From Methylobacterium amylolyticum (GTDB lineage: Bacteria > Pseudomonadota > Alphaproteobacteria > Rhizobiales > Beijerinckiaceae): a stretch of 64,000 bases of DNA. Made by a program: the position numbers and the translations under genes. Location: contig NZ_JAUYZI010000031.1 in the NCBI RefSeq assembly GCF_030700245.1, forward strand, positions 17,144 through 81,143, written 5' to 3'. Each line of letters opens with the position of its first letter. Position 1 is the first letter of the stretch. A model generated the notes under the pieces. The model was given only the letters and a program-made list of their open reading frames with translations. It was not told the origin of the DNA and made no database searches. Below are positions 9,970-19,274 of the stretch, piece by piece.

Positions 9970-11652
9970 TCACGCCCTCGCCACCGGACCGATCCCCGCC
10001 CTGGCCGCGGCCGCCCCGGCGGCGACCTCGCCGGCCGAGGCGCCGTCGCCCTCGGGCAGGACCGCGTCCGGCGGCAGGGCTTGGCCCAAGGCGACGACGT
10101 TGTCGAGGGCGCGGGCCGCATCCGCCGGCCGGTCGAGCGCCAGCAGCAGCAGGCCGAGATGGTAGTGGGCCATCACGAAGCCGCGGTCGAGGTAGAGCGC
10201 CGCGCGGAACGCCCGCTCGGCCTCCGCCTCGCGGCCCAGCCCCCGGGCGAGCAGGCCCTCGTAGAAGCGCAGGCGCGGGTCGGTGGGGTCGCGGTCGAGG
10301 GCGGCGCGCACCGCCCGCCACGCCGCGCCGGTCTCGCCGGCATCGGCCAGGGCGCGCACCCGCGCGCGGGCTTCCGTGAGGTCTTGGGGGTCGTGTGCAG
10401 GATCCTGGGGGGAGGGGGCTTCGGGCGGCGGGCGGAGAGCGGGTGCTTCCTTGCTGTCTCTCGCGGCGGCTCGCGGGTCCGTCGATCCGGACTCGCGCGC
10501 TGTCCCTCCCCCCTCTGCGGGGGAGGGTGGCCCTCGGAGCGGGTCGGGTGAGGGGAGCCCGGTTTCAAAATGGGATAGAGCCGCGGTGAGGGCCGCAGCC
10601 TGATCCTGAACCGTCGCTCCCCTCTCCCGACCCGGCCTGACGGCCGGCCCACCCTCCCCCGCAGAGGGGGGAGGGAGGATGTCGCGCTGCGCGGCCCCGA
10701 CGCCGGCCACGATCGACGGATCCAACGGCACGGCGGCGTGAGCCGACCGCGACACCTCCAAAAAACCCTCCCCCCGGCGGCGGTAGGCCACGGTGCCCGG
10801 CAGGCTCACGGGGTCGAGGAAGGCCGAGAAGGCCGGGTTGGGCTCGGCGTGGCCGAGGAGCAGCCAGCCCCCCGGCCGCAGGCGCCGGGCGAGGCCCCGC
10901 ACCACCGCCGCCACCGTCTCGGCGTCGAAGTAGATCAGCACGTTGCGGCACAGGATCAGGTCGTGCAGCGCGGGCTCCGCGGCCGGCTCGGCCAGCGTCA
11001 GCAGGTTGCCCCGCTCGAAGCGCACGAGGCCGCGGTACTCGGGCCGCAGGGCGTAGCCGCCCTCCCGCAGCGCGCCGGGCCGCGGGGGCAGGCGCGTGAA
11101 GTAGCGCAGCCGCTCCTCCGGCGGCATCGTGCGCAGGGCCCAGCGGCCGTACTCGGCCGCGCGCGCCACCGCCAGCGCCTCGGCGCTGATGTCGGTGCCG
11201 AGGATCGCCACCCGCCAGTCGGGCAGGGCCGCGCCCAGCGCCTCGTGCGCGAGGATCGCCAGGGAGTACGGCTCGGCCCCGGTCGAGCAGCCGGCGCTCC
11301 AGACCCGCAGGGCGCGCTCGTCCGCGCGGGCGGCGATCAGCCCGGGCAGGATCGTCGCGCGCAGCGCCTGGAACTGCTCGGCGTAGCGGAAGAAGAACGT
11401 CTCGCCGATGGTGATCTCGGCCTCCAGCCGCTCCCACTCCGCGGCCCCCGCGGCGGGGTCGGCGAGCCGGGCGGCGTAGGCGGCGCAGTCGGGCACCCCG
11501 ACCGCGCGCATGCGCCGGTGCAGGCGGTCGAGGAGCAGGTCGTCCTTGTCGATGTAGTAGTGGTGGCCGGTGCGCGCGACGATCCGCGCCTTCAGCCCGG
11601 CATAGGCCGGGTCGGCCCCGGGGTCGGGGCGGGATCTGCCCGGCCGGGCCAT
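9970..11652 (-). CDS. cheR: Chemoreceptor methyltransferase CheR with C-terminal TPR
   Basis: A 560-residue protein. The CheR domain (about 15-295) has the N-terminal helical part, ITIGETFFFR, the SAM site VWSAGCSTGAEPYSLAIL (118-135), LGTDIS and LCRNVLIYF. A long Pro-rich linker (about 300-425) leads to TPR helices (about 428-530: AWRAVRAALDRDPTD, AERAFRAALYLDRGF, MAHYHLGLLLLALDR). CheR plus TPR is the WspC/FrzF architecture. It transfers methyl groups from SAM to receptor glutamates. Residues about 325-385 are encoded by a copy of intergenic repeat family A inserted in frame. The ATG start lies 7 bases after the upstream cheW stop. Confidence 0.92.
   Translation of the reverse strand: MARPGRSRPDPGADPAYAGLKARIVARTGHHYYIDKDDLLLDRLHRRMRAVGVPDCAAYAARLADPAAGAAEWERLEAEITIGETFFFRYAEQFQALRATILPGLIAARADERALRVWSAGCSTGAEPYSLAILAHEALGAALPDWRVAILGTDISAEALAVARAAEYGRWALRTMPPEERLRYFTRLPPRPGALREGGYALRPEYRGLVRFERGNLLTLAEPAAEPALHDLILCRNVLIYFDAETVAAVVRGLARRLRPGGWLLLGHAEPNPAFSAFLDPVSLPGTVAYRRRGEGFLEVSRSAHAAVPLDPSIVAGVGAAQRDILPPPSAGEGGPAVRPGRERGATVQDQAAALTAALSHFETGLPSPDPLRGPPSPAEGGGTARESGSTDPRAAARDSKEAPALRPPPEAPSPQDPAHDPQDLTEARARVRALADAGETGAAWRAVRAALDRDPTDPRLRFYEGLLARGLGREAEAERAFRAALYLDRGFVMAHYHLGLLLLALDRPADAARALDNVVALGQALPPDAVLPEGDGASAGEVAAGAAAARAGIGPVARA
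10504..10680. repeat. Palindromic repeat family A, copy 1, inside cheR
   Basis: About 177 bp that align along most of their length with 63690-63837. Shared blocks include CTCTGCGGG near the left end, GTCGGGTGAGGGGAGCCCGG in the middle and CGTCGCTCCCCTCTCCCGAC near the right end. The outer ends are complementary (CCCTCCCCCCTCTGCGGGGG against CCCCGCAGAGGGGGGAGGG), so it could fold into a long hairpin. It contributes cheR linker codons with no stop or frameshift. Confidence 0.85.
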
Positions 11653-11659
11653 GCGGGGC

Positions 11660-12340
11660 TCAGGCCGGCTCGGTGGCGGGGAGGGGGGCGGGGAGCGGGT
11701 CGGGGAGGGCGGCGAGGCGGTCCGCCTCCGCCCGCGCCAGCGCCTCGACCCGCGCCCGTTCCCGGGCGGTGAGCAGGCGCTCGGGATCGAGGGCGTGGAC
11801 GAGGCCGCCGCCCAGCGCGATCTCCGCGGCCACGCAGCCGTTCAGGCTCTCGGCCTCGGCCACCGGTTGCCGGGCGTCGTCGGGCACGCTCACGAGGTCG
11901 GCGACGCGGTCGACGAGGTAGGCGCGCGACCGGTCCTCAGCGAGGACGAGGTGGGCGTAGAGGCCGGGCTCGGCCGGGGCCGCCCGCAGGCCCAGCAGGC
12001 CGGCGAGGTCGATCACCGGCACGGGCGCGCCGCCGAGGTTCAGGAAGCCCGCGAGCCAGCCGCCCGCGGCCGGCGGCCGGTGCAGGTCCGGCAGGGGCAG
12101 CACCTCGGCCGCGGCGGCGCGGGGCAGGGCGCAGGGCGTGCCCGCCACGTCGAGGAGGAGATAGGCCGTCCCGCTCAACGCCGCCCCCAAGGCCGCCCCC
12201 CAGATCGCCTCTTCTTGCCCGCCCGAGGTAGCCCGCCCGAGCGCCCGGCCGAGATAGGTCGCCGGTTCCGGCTGCGCAATCGCCCGCAGGGGCCCGGATG
12301 CGGGCTGCGCGGGAACAAATTCCCCTGCGTTCGCTTGCAC
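11660..12340 (-). CDS. cheW: CheW-like coupling protein, first gene of the chemosensory operon
   Basis: A 226-residue protein with a central CheW fold (about 58-200): AYLLLDVAGTPCALPRAAA, WLAGFLNLGGAPVPVIDLAGLL, then YAHLVLAEDRSRAYLVDRV. The N-terminal 50 residues and the C-terminal tail (RARVEALARAEADRLAAL) are extra and helical or disordered. It corresponds to WspB by position. The GTG at 12340 is the most upstream plausible start; no strong Shine-Dalgarno sequence precedes it, so the true start may be further in. It is transcribed divergently from the exported protein at 12373, and the short spacer must hold the promoter of the whole operon. Confidence 0.78.
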   Translation of the reverse strand: MQANAGEFVPAQPASGPLRAIAQPEPATYLGRALGRATSGGQEEAIWGAALGAALSGTAYLLLDVAGTPCALPRAAAAEVLPLPDLHRPPAAGGWLAGFLNLGGAPVPVIDLAGLLGLRAAPAEPGLYAHLVLAEDRSRAYLVDRVADLVSVPDDARQPVAEAESLNGCVAAEIALGGGLVHALDPERLLTARERARVEALARAEADRLAALPDPLPAPLPATEPA

Positions 12341-12372
12341 CCCGGTGGAATTCTCAACGGCAAGGAGCAGTC

Positions 12373-12615
12373 ATGCGGAAACTTCTGTTGGCCGCCGCCT
12401 CGATGGCGCTGATCGCGGGCTCGGCCTACGCGCAGGGCGGCTCGCCCTACAATAGCTCGGGCTCGCAGGCCGGCGGCCCGCTCGGCGGGCAGGCGCGCGC
12501 GGCCGAGGGCGCCGCGATGGAGCGGGGCGCGATGGCGCCCGCGCCGCGGCCGATGATGAAGCAGCGGACGATGAAGAAGAAGCGGATGATGAAGAAGCGC
12601 CGCAGCAACATGTGA
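12373..12615 (+). CDS. Small secreted basic protein of unknown function
   Basis: 80 residues starting with a clear signal peptide (MRKLLLAAASMALIAGSAYA, cleavage after AYA). The mature part is Gly/Ser/Ala-rich with a strongly basic Met/Lys/Arg C-terminus (MKQRTMKKKRMMKKRR). AAGGAG precedes the ATG at good spacing, and a strong terminator follows the stop, so it is a monocistronic gene. Met/Lys-rich secreted peptides of this type are common and uncharacterised in Methylobacteriaceae. No domain was recognised. Confidence 0.75.
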   Translation: MRKLLLAAASMALIAGSAYAQGGSPYNSSGSQAGGPLGGQARAAEGAAMERGAMAPAPRPMMKQRTMKKKRMMKKRRSNM

Positions 12616-12650
12616 GTGCCGGCGCCGCCCTCCGGGCGGTGCGGCGGAGA

Positions 12651-12685
12651 CGGCCTGCCGCGCCCGCGGCAGGCCGTTTCTTTTT
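12651..12685 (+). terminator. Rho-independent terminator
   Basis: A 12-base perfect stem (CGGCCTGCCGCG / CGCGGCAGGCCG) with a 2-base loop, followed by TTTCTTTTT. It lies 36 bases after the stop of the small secreted protein gene and just before the convergent AHSA1 gene, so it may serve both strands. It is the clearest intrinsic terminator in the window. Confidence 0.9.
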
Positions 12686-12704
12686 GCGCGCGGCCCGGTG
12701 CCGG

Positions 12705-13172
12705 TCAGAGCGCGGCGGCGACCTCGGCGAGCTGGTCGGCGCAGAGCCCCCAGCCCTGGTGGAAGCCCATCGCCTCGTGCGCGGCCCGGTCGGCCTCGCT
12801 CCAGTGCCGCGCCCGCGCGGTGTAGCGCGTGCCCTCTCCCTCCGCCTCGAAGGTGATCACCACGGTCATGAACGGCTTCGGCGCGGGCTCCCAGGCGCGC
12901 AGGTAGGCGTCGGTGACGACGAGGCGCGCGCCCTGGACCACCTCCAGGTAGACGCCGTGGAGCGGCATCGCGGTGCCGTCCGGACCGACCATCACGATCC
13001 GCTGGCTGCCCCCGGGCCGCACGTCGAGCTCGGCCTCCGAGACCGTGTAGGGTTTCGGGGCGAACCAGCGCTTCAGCAGCGCCGGCTCCGTGTAGGCCCG
13101 GTACACGGCCCGCGGCGGGGCGGGGATGAGCCGCGCGATCACCAGGTCGCGCTTGTCGTCTGCATCGGTCAC
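12705..13172 (-). CDS. SRPBCC / AHSA1-like domain protein
   Basis: A 155-residue START/Bet v1-like protein of the AHSA1 (SRPBCC) family: VIARLIPAPPRAVYRAYTEP, LLKRWFAPKPYTVSEAELDV, and a C-terminal helix (GFHQGWGLCADQLAEV). These proteins bind hydrophobic ligands; the substrate here is unknown. The GTG start follows AGGGAG. It lies 29 bases downstream of the VOC gene, in the same direction, next to the ECF42 sigma operon. AHSA1, VOC and DGPF proteins often accompany such sigma factors, which suggests one regulon. Confidence 0.85.
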   Translation of the reverse strand: MTDADDKRDLVIARLIPAPPRAVYRAYTEPALLKRWFAPKPYTVSEAELDVRPGGSQRIVMVGPDGTAMPLHGVYLEVVQGARLVVTDAYLRAWEPAPKPFMTVVITFEAEGEGTRYTARARHWSEADRAAHEAMGFHQGWGLCADQLAEVAAAL

Positions 13173-13201
13173 GGCCGACTCTCCCTTGAAACTCGACGGA
13201 A

Positions 13202-13645
13202 TCAGCGGCGCGCCTGGTTCATGGCCCAGGTGACGCCGAACGGGTCCCTGAGCTGGGCGTAGGTGTCGCCCCAGAACATCTCGGCCGGGGGCATCAGCGG
13301 GGTCGCGCCCGCCGCGATCGCCCGCTCCCACCACGCGCCGATGTCGTCGACCATCAGCGTCAGGTTGAAGCCCTGCGCGGGCTGGTGGGGGCAGCCGTGC
13401 TCCGGGAAGGGGTCGGAGAGCATCAGCGACGAGCCGTTGACGTGGAGATGGACGTGCGTCGTCCGGCCCTGCGCGTCGGGCGCGTGGCTCGCCGCCGTCT
13501 CGGCGCCGAAGGCACGGCCGTAGAAGTCGGCGGCCTTCAGGGCGCCGTCGAGGCAGAGGTAGGCGACGAGGCCGCCCCTGACGGCCGGGGCGGAGGACGG
13601 GGTGGCCGGGTTCGGGGCAGCTTGGCTCGGGGCAGCTTGGCTCAT
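13202..13645 (-). CDS. VOC family protein (PhnB/glyoxalase-like)
   Basis: A 147-residue vicinal-oxygen-chelate protein. After an Ala/Pro-rich leader, the family pattern is visible: LVAYLCLDGALKAADFYGRA, THVHLHVNGSSLMLSD, NLTLMVDDIGAWWERA and QLRDPFGVTWAMN. PhnB-type members resemble DNA-repair demethylase-like or glyoxalase-like folds without a settled function. The ATG follows GAGGAAA. It is first in a two-gene unit with the AHSA1 gene and has a candidate ECF promoter upstream. Confidence 0.87.
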   Translation of the reverse strand: MSQAAPSQAAPNPATPSSAPAVRGGLVAYLCLDGALKAADFYGRAFGAETAASHAPDAQGRTTHVHLHVNGSSLMLSDPFPEHGCPHQPAQGFNLTLMVDDIGAWWERAIAAGATPLMPPAEMFWGDTYAQLRDPFGVTWAMNQARR

Positions 13646-13694
13646 GGGCTTTCCTCGCGGGTCGTGGCGCCGGTCTCGGACGGGTTCGGCGCCC

Positions 13695-13725
13695 CGAGGA
13701 CGGCCGGCGCCCCAGCATGCCGACA
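13695..13725 (-). promoter_or_regulatory. Candidate ECF42 promoter of the VOC-AHSA1 operon
   Basis: On the minus strand TGTCGG (13725-13720), a 17-base spacer, then CGTCCTCG (13702-13695). The same two blocks at the same spacing lie upstream of the DGPF gene at 15450-15480. The reported ECF42 consensus has TGTCGA at -35 and CGWC-like bases at -10. A near copy, TGTCGA, also occurs at 13736-13731. Confidence 0.6.
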
Positions 13726-13753
13726 GAGCCTCGACAAAAAATTTACTCTGCCC

Positions 13754-15037
13754 TCAACCCCCCGGGCCCGCGCCCGCCTCCCGGGCCAGCCGGTCGAGCT
13801 GCCGCCGGATGTGGATCGCCTCGGCGGGGCTGCCGGCGAGCGCGATCGCCCGGTCCATCGCCGCGCGCGCCTCGGCCCCGCGGCCGAGCTGCATCAGGAA
13901 AGCGCCGCGCAGGCCGTGGAAGTGGAAGTAGCCGTCGAGGCGCTCGGCCAGCGGCTCGACCCGGGCGAGGCCGGCGGCGGGTCCCGCGAGCTTGGCCAGA
14001 GCCACCGCCCGGTTGAGGCTGACCACGGGGGAGGGCTGCATCCGCTCCAGCGCCGCGTAGAGCCGGTCGATCCCGGCCCAGTCGGTGTCCTCGGGCTCGG
14101 CGGCGCGGGCGTGCAGGGCGGCGATCCCCGCCTGGATCTGGTAGGGGCCGGGCTGGCCGTGGCGGGTCGCCTTGTCGATCAGCGCCAGACCCTCGGCGAT
14201 GGCGCCGGCATCCCACAGCCCGCGGTCCTGGTCCTCCAGCAGCACGATCTCGCCGGCCGCGTCGGTGCGGGCCGGGGCGCGGGCGTGCTGGAGCAGCATC
14301 AGGGCGGTGAGGCCCATCACCTCGGGCTCGCCCGGAAACAGGCGCAGCAGCAGGCGCCCGAGCCGGATCGCCTCGCCGCACAGGCCCGCCCGCTCCGGAT
14401 CGGCGCCCGCGGAGTAGCCGGCGTTGAACAAGAGGTAGAGCATCGCCGAGACCGCGAAGAGCCGGCCGGCCCGCTCGGCCGCGCCCGGGGCGGCGAAGGG
14501 CACCGCCCCCGGCTCCGCCTGCGCCCGGGCGATCCGCGCCTTGGCCCGGGTGATCCGCTGCTCCATCGCCGCCTCGGAGACGAGAAAGGCCCGGGCGATG
14601 CGCGGCAGCGGCAGCCCCGAGACGACCCGCAGGGCCAGGGCGATCTGCTGGGTGGCGGGCAGGTCCGGGTGACAGCAGACGAACAGCAGGCGCAGGATGT
14701 CGTCGCGGTAATCGGCGCCGTCGAGGCGCTCGGCCAGATCCGCCTCGGCGTCGCCGAGGTCGGACAGGGCGGCCTCGTCCGGCAGCGGCGCCTCGCGGGC
14801 GGCGCGGCGGACGCGGTCGAGGCCGCTGTTGCGCCCGACCAGGATCAGCCACGCGGCGGGGTCCCGGGGCGGGCCGTTGCGCGGCCACGCCCGCAGGGCG
14901 CGCAGGGACGCGTCCTGGAACGCCTCCTCCGCGGCGTCGAGGTCGCGGAAGTAGCGCAGCAGGGCGGCGACCGCCTTCGGCCGGGCGGCGGCGAGCGCGG
15001 CGCCGATCCAGGCGGCCTCGGGGGTCGCCTCGCTCAC
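13754..15037 (-). CDS. ECF42-type RNA polymerase sigma factor
   Basis: A 427-residue sigma factor, about twice the length of ordinary ECFs. Region 2 is at about 15-90 (FRDLDAAEEAFQDASLRALR) and region 4 at about 110-175 (LPLPRIARAFLVSEAAMEQR). A DUF6596/TPR-like C-terminal extension follows (LYLLFNAGYSAG, MGLTALMLLQHAR, GPYQIQAGIAALHARA, PVVSLNRAVALAKLAGP). This extension and the adjacent DGPF gene define group ECF42. Such sigma factors lack an anti-sigma partner and are thought to be controlled through the extension. The GTG start lies 10 bases after the DGPF stop, with GAGGA upstream. Confidence 0.92.
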   Translation of the reverse strand: MSEATPEAAWIGAALAAARPKAVAALLRYFRDLDAAEEAFQDASLRALRAWPRNGPPRDPAAWLILVGRNSGLDRVRRAAREAPLPDEAALSDLGDAEADLAERLDGADYRDDILRLLFVCCHPDLPATQQIALALRVVSGLPLPRIARAFLVSEAAMEQRITRAKARIARAQAEPGAVPFAAPGAAERAGRLFAVSAMLYLLFNAGYSAGADPERAGLCGEAIRLGRLLLRLFPGEPEVMGLTALMLLQHARAPARTDAAGEIVLLEDQDRGLWDAGAIAEGLALIDKATRHGQPGPYQIQAGIAALHARAAEPEDTDWAGIDRLYAALERMQPSPVVSLNRAVALAKLAGPAAGLARVEPLAERLDGYFHFHGLRGAFLMQLGRGAEARAAMDRAIALAGSPAEAIHIRRQLDRLAREAGAGPGG

Positions 15038-15047
15038 CGGACCGTCC

Positions 15048-15431
15048 TCACGCCGCCCCCGGGGCCGGCGCCCGCGGATCCGGGTTGTAGAGCCGCACCG
15101 GGCGCAGCTCGTAGGCGCCGCCGGGATTGGCCTCGGCGAGGTCGCGGGCGACCGCGAGCGCCGCATCGAGATCGGCCACGTCCACCACGTAGAAGCCGAG
15201 GAGCTGCTCCTTGGTCTCGGCGAAGGGGCCGTCGAGCACCAGCGGCGCCTCGTCCTTGCGCAGGGTGGTGGCGGTCGTGGTCGGCAGGAGGCGCAGCGAG
15301 GGCCCCAGCGTGCCGGCGCGCGCCAGCCGCTCGTGCACGGGGGCGAGCCGGGCCATGACGGCGGCGTCCTGCGCCTCGCTCCAGGCGGCGACCACCTCCT
15401 CGTCCTTGTAGCAGAGGATGGCGTAGAGCAT
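15048..15431 (-). CDS. DGPF/YCII-family protein, ECF42 partner
   Basis: A 127-residue YCII-related protein with the diagnostic DGPF motif (VLDGPFAETKEQLLGFYVVD). It begins MLYAILCYKDEE, the usual start of this family. DGPF proteins are the characteristic genomic partners and regulatory targets of ECF42 sigma factors. The family fold is ferredoxin-like, with suspected but unproven enzymatic activity. The ATG follows GGGAGGGA, and the gene leads an operon with the sigma factor. Confidence 0.92.
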   Translation of the reverse strand: MLYAILCYKDEEVVAAWSEAQDAAVMARLAPVHERLARAGTLGPSLRLLPTTTATTLRKDEAPLVLDGPFAETKEQLLGFYVVDVADLDAALAVARDLAEANPGGAYELRPVRLYNPDPRAPAPGAA

Positions 15432-15449
15432 CGGCGTCCCTCCCGCCCG

Positions 15450-15480
15450 CGAGGACGCGGGCGGGCCACGCTCCCCGACA
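15450..15480 (-). promoter_or_regulatory. Candidate ECF42 promoter of the DGPF-sigma operon
   Basis: On the minus strand TGTCGG (15480-15475), a 17-base spacer, then CGTCCTCG (15457-15450), 19 bases before the DGPF start codon. It is identical in both blocks and in spacing to the element at 13695-13725, which supports a shared sigma and autoregulation. Confidence 0.62.
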
Positions 15481-15608
15481 CGGACGGCGAAAAAACGTCG
15501 GCGGACGGCGGCCCCGAGCCCGCGACCGGCGGTTGCGGACGGGCGCGGGGCGGGCCAAGCTCCGGCGCGCCGTTCGCATCCGCGCCCGCAGGGGCTTCCA
15601 CGCCGGAT

Positions 15609-15628
15609 TGTGTTCGAAATCGAAAACA
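15609..15628 (+). promoter_or_regulatory. GlpR-like operator upstream of glpR
   Basis: TGTGTTCGAAATCGAAAACA fits the E. coli GlpR consensus (WATKYTCGWWAWCGWWMATW) at 18 of 20 positions by hand alignment. It lies 17 bases before the proposed glpR ATG, so repression would be autogenous. Confidence 0.7.
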
Positions 15629-15645
15629 ACGTGCGGGAGAGACGG

Positions 15646-16467
15646 ATGCCGCGCCCGGGCGAGCGGAGAACCGAGGAGAGGGGCGAGGCCAGCGGCGTCG
15701 AGGCGCGGCGGGAGGCGATCGTGGCCGCCGTGCGCCTGCGCGGCTTCGTCACCATCGAGGCGCTGGCCGGCCAGTTCGGCGTCACCGTGCAGACCATCCG
15801 CCGCGACCTGAACGAGTTGAGCGCCGGGGGACGCCTGGAGCGCTACCGCGGCGGCGGCGGCCTGCCCTCCAGCGTCGAGAACATCGACTACGCCGACCGC
15901 CGCGTGACGCTGCTCGCCGAGAAGACCCGGATCGGGCGGCTCGCGGCGAGCCGCATCCCCTCGCACTGCTCGGTGTTCATCAACATCGGCACCACGCCGG
16001 AGGCGGTCGCCCGGGAGCTGACCCGGCACGACGACCTCAGCATCGTCACCAACAACCTCAACGTCGCCCTCTCGCTCGGCGAGGCGACCGCATTCCGGAT
16101 CGTCGTGGCCGGGGGCACGGTGCGCAACCGCGACGGGGCGGTGCTCGGGCAGCTCACCTGCGACACGCTCAGCCAGTTCCGGGTCGACGTGGCGGTGATC
16201 GGCATCAGCGGCATCGACGGCGACGGGGCCCTGCTCGACTACGATTACGAGGAGGTGCGGGCGACGCAGACCATCCTCGCCCACGCGCGCAAGACCTTCC
16301 TCGTGGCCGACCACACCAAGTTCGCCCGCCGCCCGATGGTGCAGGCCGGCCATCTCGGCCAGATCGACACCCTGTTCACCGACCGCGCGCCCCCGCCGGG
16401 CATCGTCGCGCTGCTGGAGCGGGACGGCGTGGCCCTGGCGGTCGCGGAGGCGGACGCGGCGTCCTAA
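15646..16467 (+). CDS. glpR: DeoR-family glycerol regulon repressor GlpR
   Basis: A 273-residue DeoR-family repressor. The N-terminal winged helix-turn-helix (about 20-75) contains EAIVAAVRLRGFVTIEALAG and GVTVQTIRRDLNELS. The sugar-phosphate sensor domain contains SVFINIGTTPEAVARELTRH, IVVAGGTVRNRDGAVLG and the C-terminal KTFLVADHTKFARR. It probably binds glycerol-3-phosphate as inducer, as in E. coli GlpR. The ATG at 15646 has GGGAGAG upstream; a GTG at 15610 would place the operator inside the coding sequence. glpK and glpF lie immediately downstream, and operators precede both glpR and glpK. Confidence 0.9.
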   Translation: MPRPGERRTEERGEASGVEARREAIVAAVRLRGFVTIEALAGQFGVTVQTIRRDLNELSAGGRLERYRGGGGLPSSVENIDYADRRVTLLAEKTRIGRLAASRIPSHCSVFINIGTTPEAVARELTRHDDLSIVTNNLNVALSLGEATAFRIVVAGGTVRNRDGAVLGQLTCDTLSQFRVDVAVIGISGIDGDGALLDYDYEEVRATQTILAHARKTFLVADHTKFARRPMVQAGHLGQIDTLFTDRAPPPGIVALLERDGVALAVAEADAAS

Positions 16468-16477
16468 CGAAAGTGAA

Positions 16478-16497
16478 TTTTTTCGCTTGCGAACATC
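16478..16497 (+). promoter_or_regulatory. Second GlpR-like operator, between glpR and glpK
   Basis: The sequence TTTTTTCGCTTGCGAACATC matches the GlpR consensus at about 15 of 20 positions, with the TCG...CGAA core intact. It starts 11 bases after the glpR stop, at the head of a 284-base spacer before glpK. The rest of that spacer holds no further gene. Confidence 0.5.
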
Positions 16498-16751
16498 ATG
16501 TCGCGGCGTATGATCGCATCGATCCCGCGCGGGATCAGCGATTCGCAGGGTTGACCAGGACGGCGCGGACCGCCCGGCGATCGGTCCTCGCCGGCCGGTC
16601 CGGGGCCGCGCCCGCATCCGCCCCCGCGCCGGGGCGGCCGAACGCGCCGCGCCGTGGCCCGCCCCGCGAGCGGGAGGCCGCCGCGGCCTGAACGAAGCCA
16701 GAGACCCGATCCGGCGCCAGACCGGACGGGGACGAGAATGGGAGACACGCC

Positions 16752-18257
<1,506 letters not shown>

Positions 18258-18370
18258 GGCGGCGCCCCCGCCACGCCTCACCCCGAGCCGACCGCCGGCG
18301 TGAGCCGATCCGGGCCCCGCCCGGCTCGGCAGGCTCGACGACACATCCAAGAAACGACGGGAGGATTCTC

Positions 18371-19102
18371 ATGGCATCGCCGTTCCTGGGCGAGTTGCTG
18401 GGCACGATGACGCTCATCGTGCTCGGCGACGGGGTGGTGGCCGGGGCGCTACTCGCGCGCTCGAAGGGCGAGGGGATGGGCTGGATCGCGATCACCGCGG
18501 GCTGGGCCTTCGCCGTCGTCGCCGGCGTCTTCGTGGCGACCGCCGCGGGCAGCCCGGACGCGCACATCAACCCGGCGGTGACGCTGGCGGCCGCGGTGAG
18601 CACCGGGAACTTCGCGAAGCTGCCGGTCTACGTGCCGGCGCAGATGCTCGGCGCCTTCCTCGGAGCCTGCATCGTCTGGCTGCATTACCGGCCGCACTGG
18701 GCGCAGACGCCCGACGCGGGCCTCAAGCTCGCCTGCTTCTGCACGGGCCCGGCGATCCGCAACGCCCCGGCCAACTGGACCTCGGAGATCATCGCGACCT
18801 TCGTGCTGATCCTGACCATCGCCGCCCTCGTGACCCACACGGCGGACGCGGCGGGCAGCTTCCCGCGGGGCCTGGCGCCCTACCTCGTGGGCATGCTGGT
18901 CTGGGGCATCGGCCTGTCGCTCGGCGGCACCACCGGCTACGCCATCAACCCGGCCCGCGACCTCGGGCCGCGCATCGCCCACGCCGTGCTGCCGATCGCC
19001 GGCAAGGGGACGTCCGACTGGGGCTACGCCGTCATCCCGGTCGGCGGCCCGGTGGTGGGCGCCGTGCTCGCCGGGCTGTTCGTGCGCTGGCTGGGGATCT
19101 GA
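18371..19102 (+). CDS. glpF: Glycerol facilitator (aquaglyceroporin)
   Basis: A 243-residue MIP-family channel with six membrane segments and both pore motifs: NPA at 67-69 and NPARD at 193-197. The Asp after the second NPAR marks glycerol-conducting members. It mediates passive glycerol entry across the inner membrane; glpK upstream traps the substrate by phosphorylation. The ATG follows GGGAGGA. A strong stem-loop lies 8 bases after the stop. Confidence 0.96.
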   Translation: MASPFLGELLGTMTLIVLGDGVVAGALLARSKGEGMGWIAITAGWAFAVVAGVFVATAAGSPDAHINPAVTLAAAVSTGNFAKLPVYVPAQMLGAFLGACIVWLHYRPHWAQTPDAGLKLACFCTGPAIRNAPANWTSEIIATFVLILTIAALVTHTADAAGSFPRGLAPYLVGMLVWGIGLSLGGTTGYAINPARDLGPRIAHAVLPIAGKGTSDWGYAVIPVGGPVVGAVLAGLFVRWLGI

Positions 19103-19109
19103 CAGGGGG

Positions 19110-19140
19110 CCGGCTCATGCGGCAGAGCCGCAGGAGCCGG
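19110..19140 (+). terminator. Stem-loop after glpF
   Basis: CCGGCTC pairs with GAGCCGG and, inside it, TGCGGC pairs with GCCGCA around a 3-base loop, with one A/G mismatch. No T-run follows, so it may end transcription weakly or protect the mRNA 3' end. Confidence 0.5.
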
Positions 19141-19274
19141 TGGCTATGACAGGGCACCGCTCCCGTCGCGCCGTGGCGTCGCGCCCGTTTGCGACGGCGG
19201 GGCGGAGGCCCTAAGTCAGCGCTGATCCTGCGAACGCGCGCTCCGGCGCGCCCCGGTGTGGCAGCGCCCGACCC

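Noticed and set aside
15610..15645. GTG at 15610 as the glpR start.
   Set aside because: It lies inside the GlpR-like operator, and the added residues precede the winged helix by an unneeded extension; ATG 15646 has GGGAGAG.
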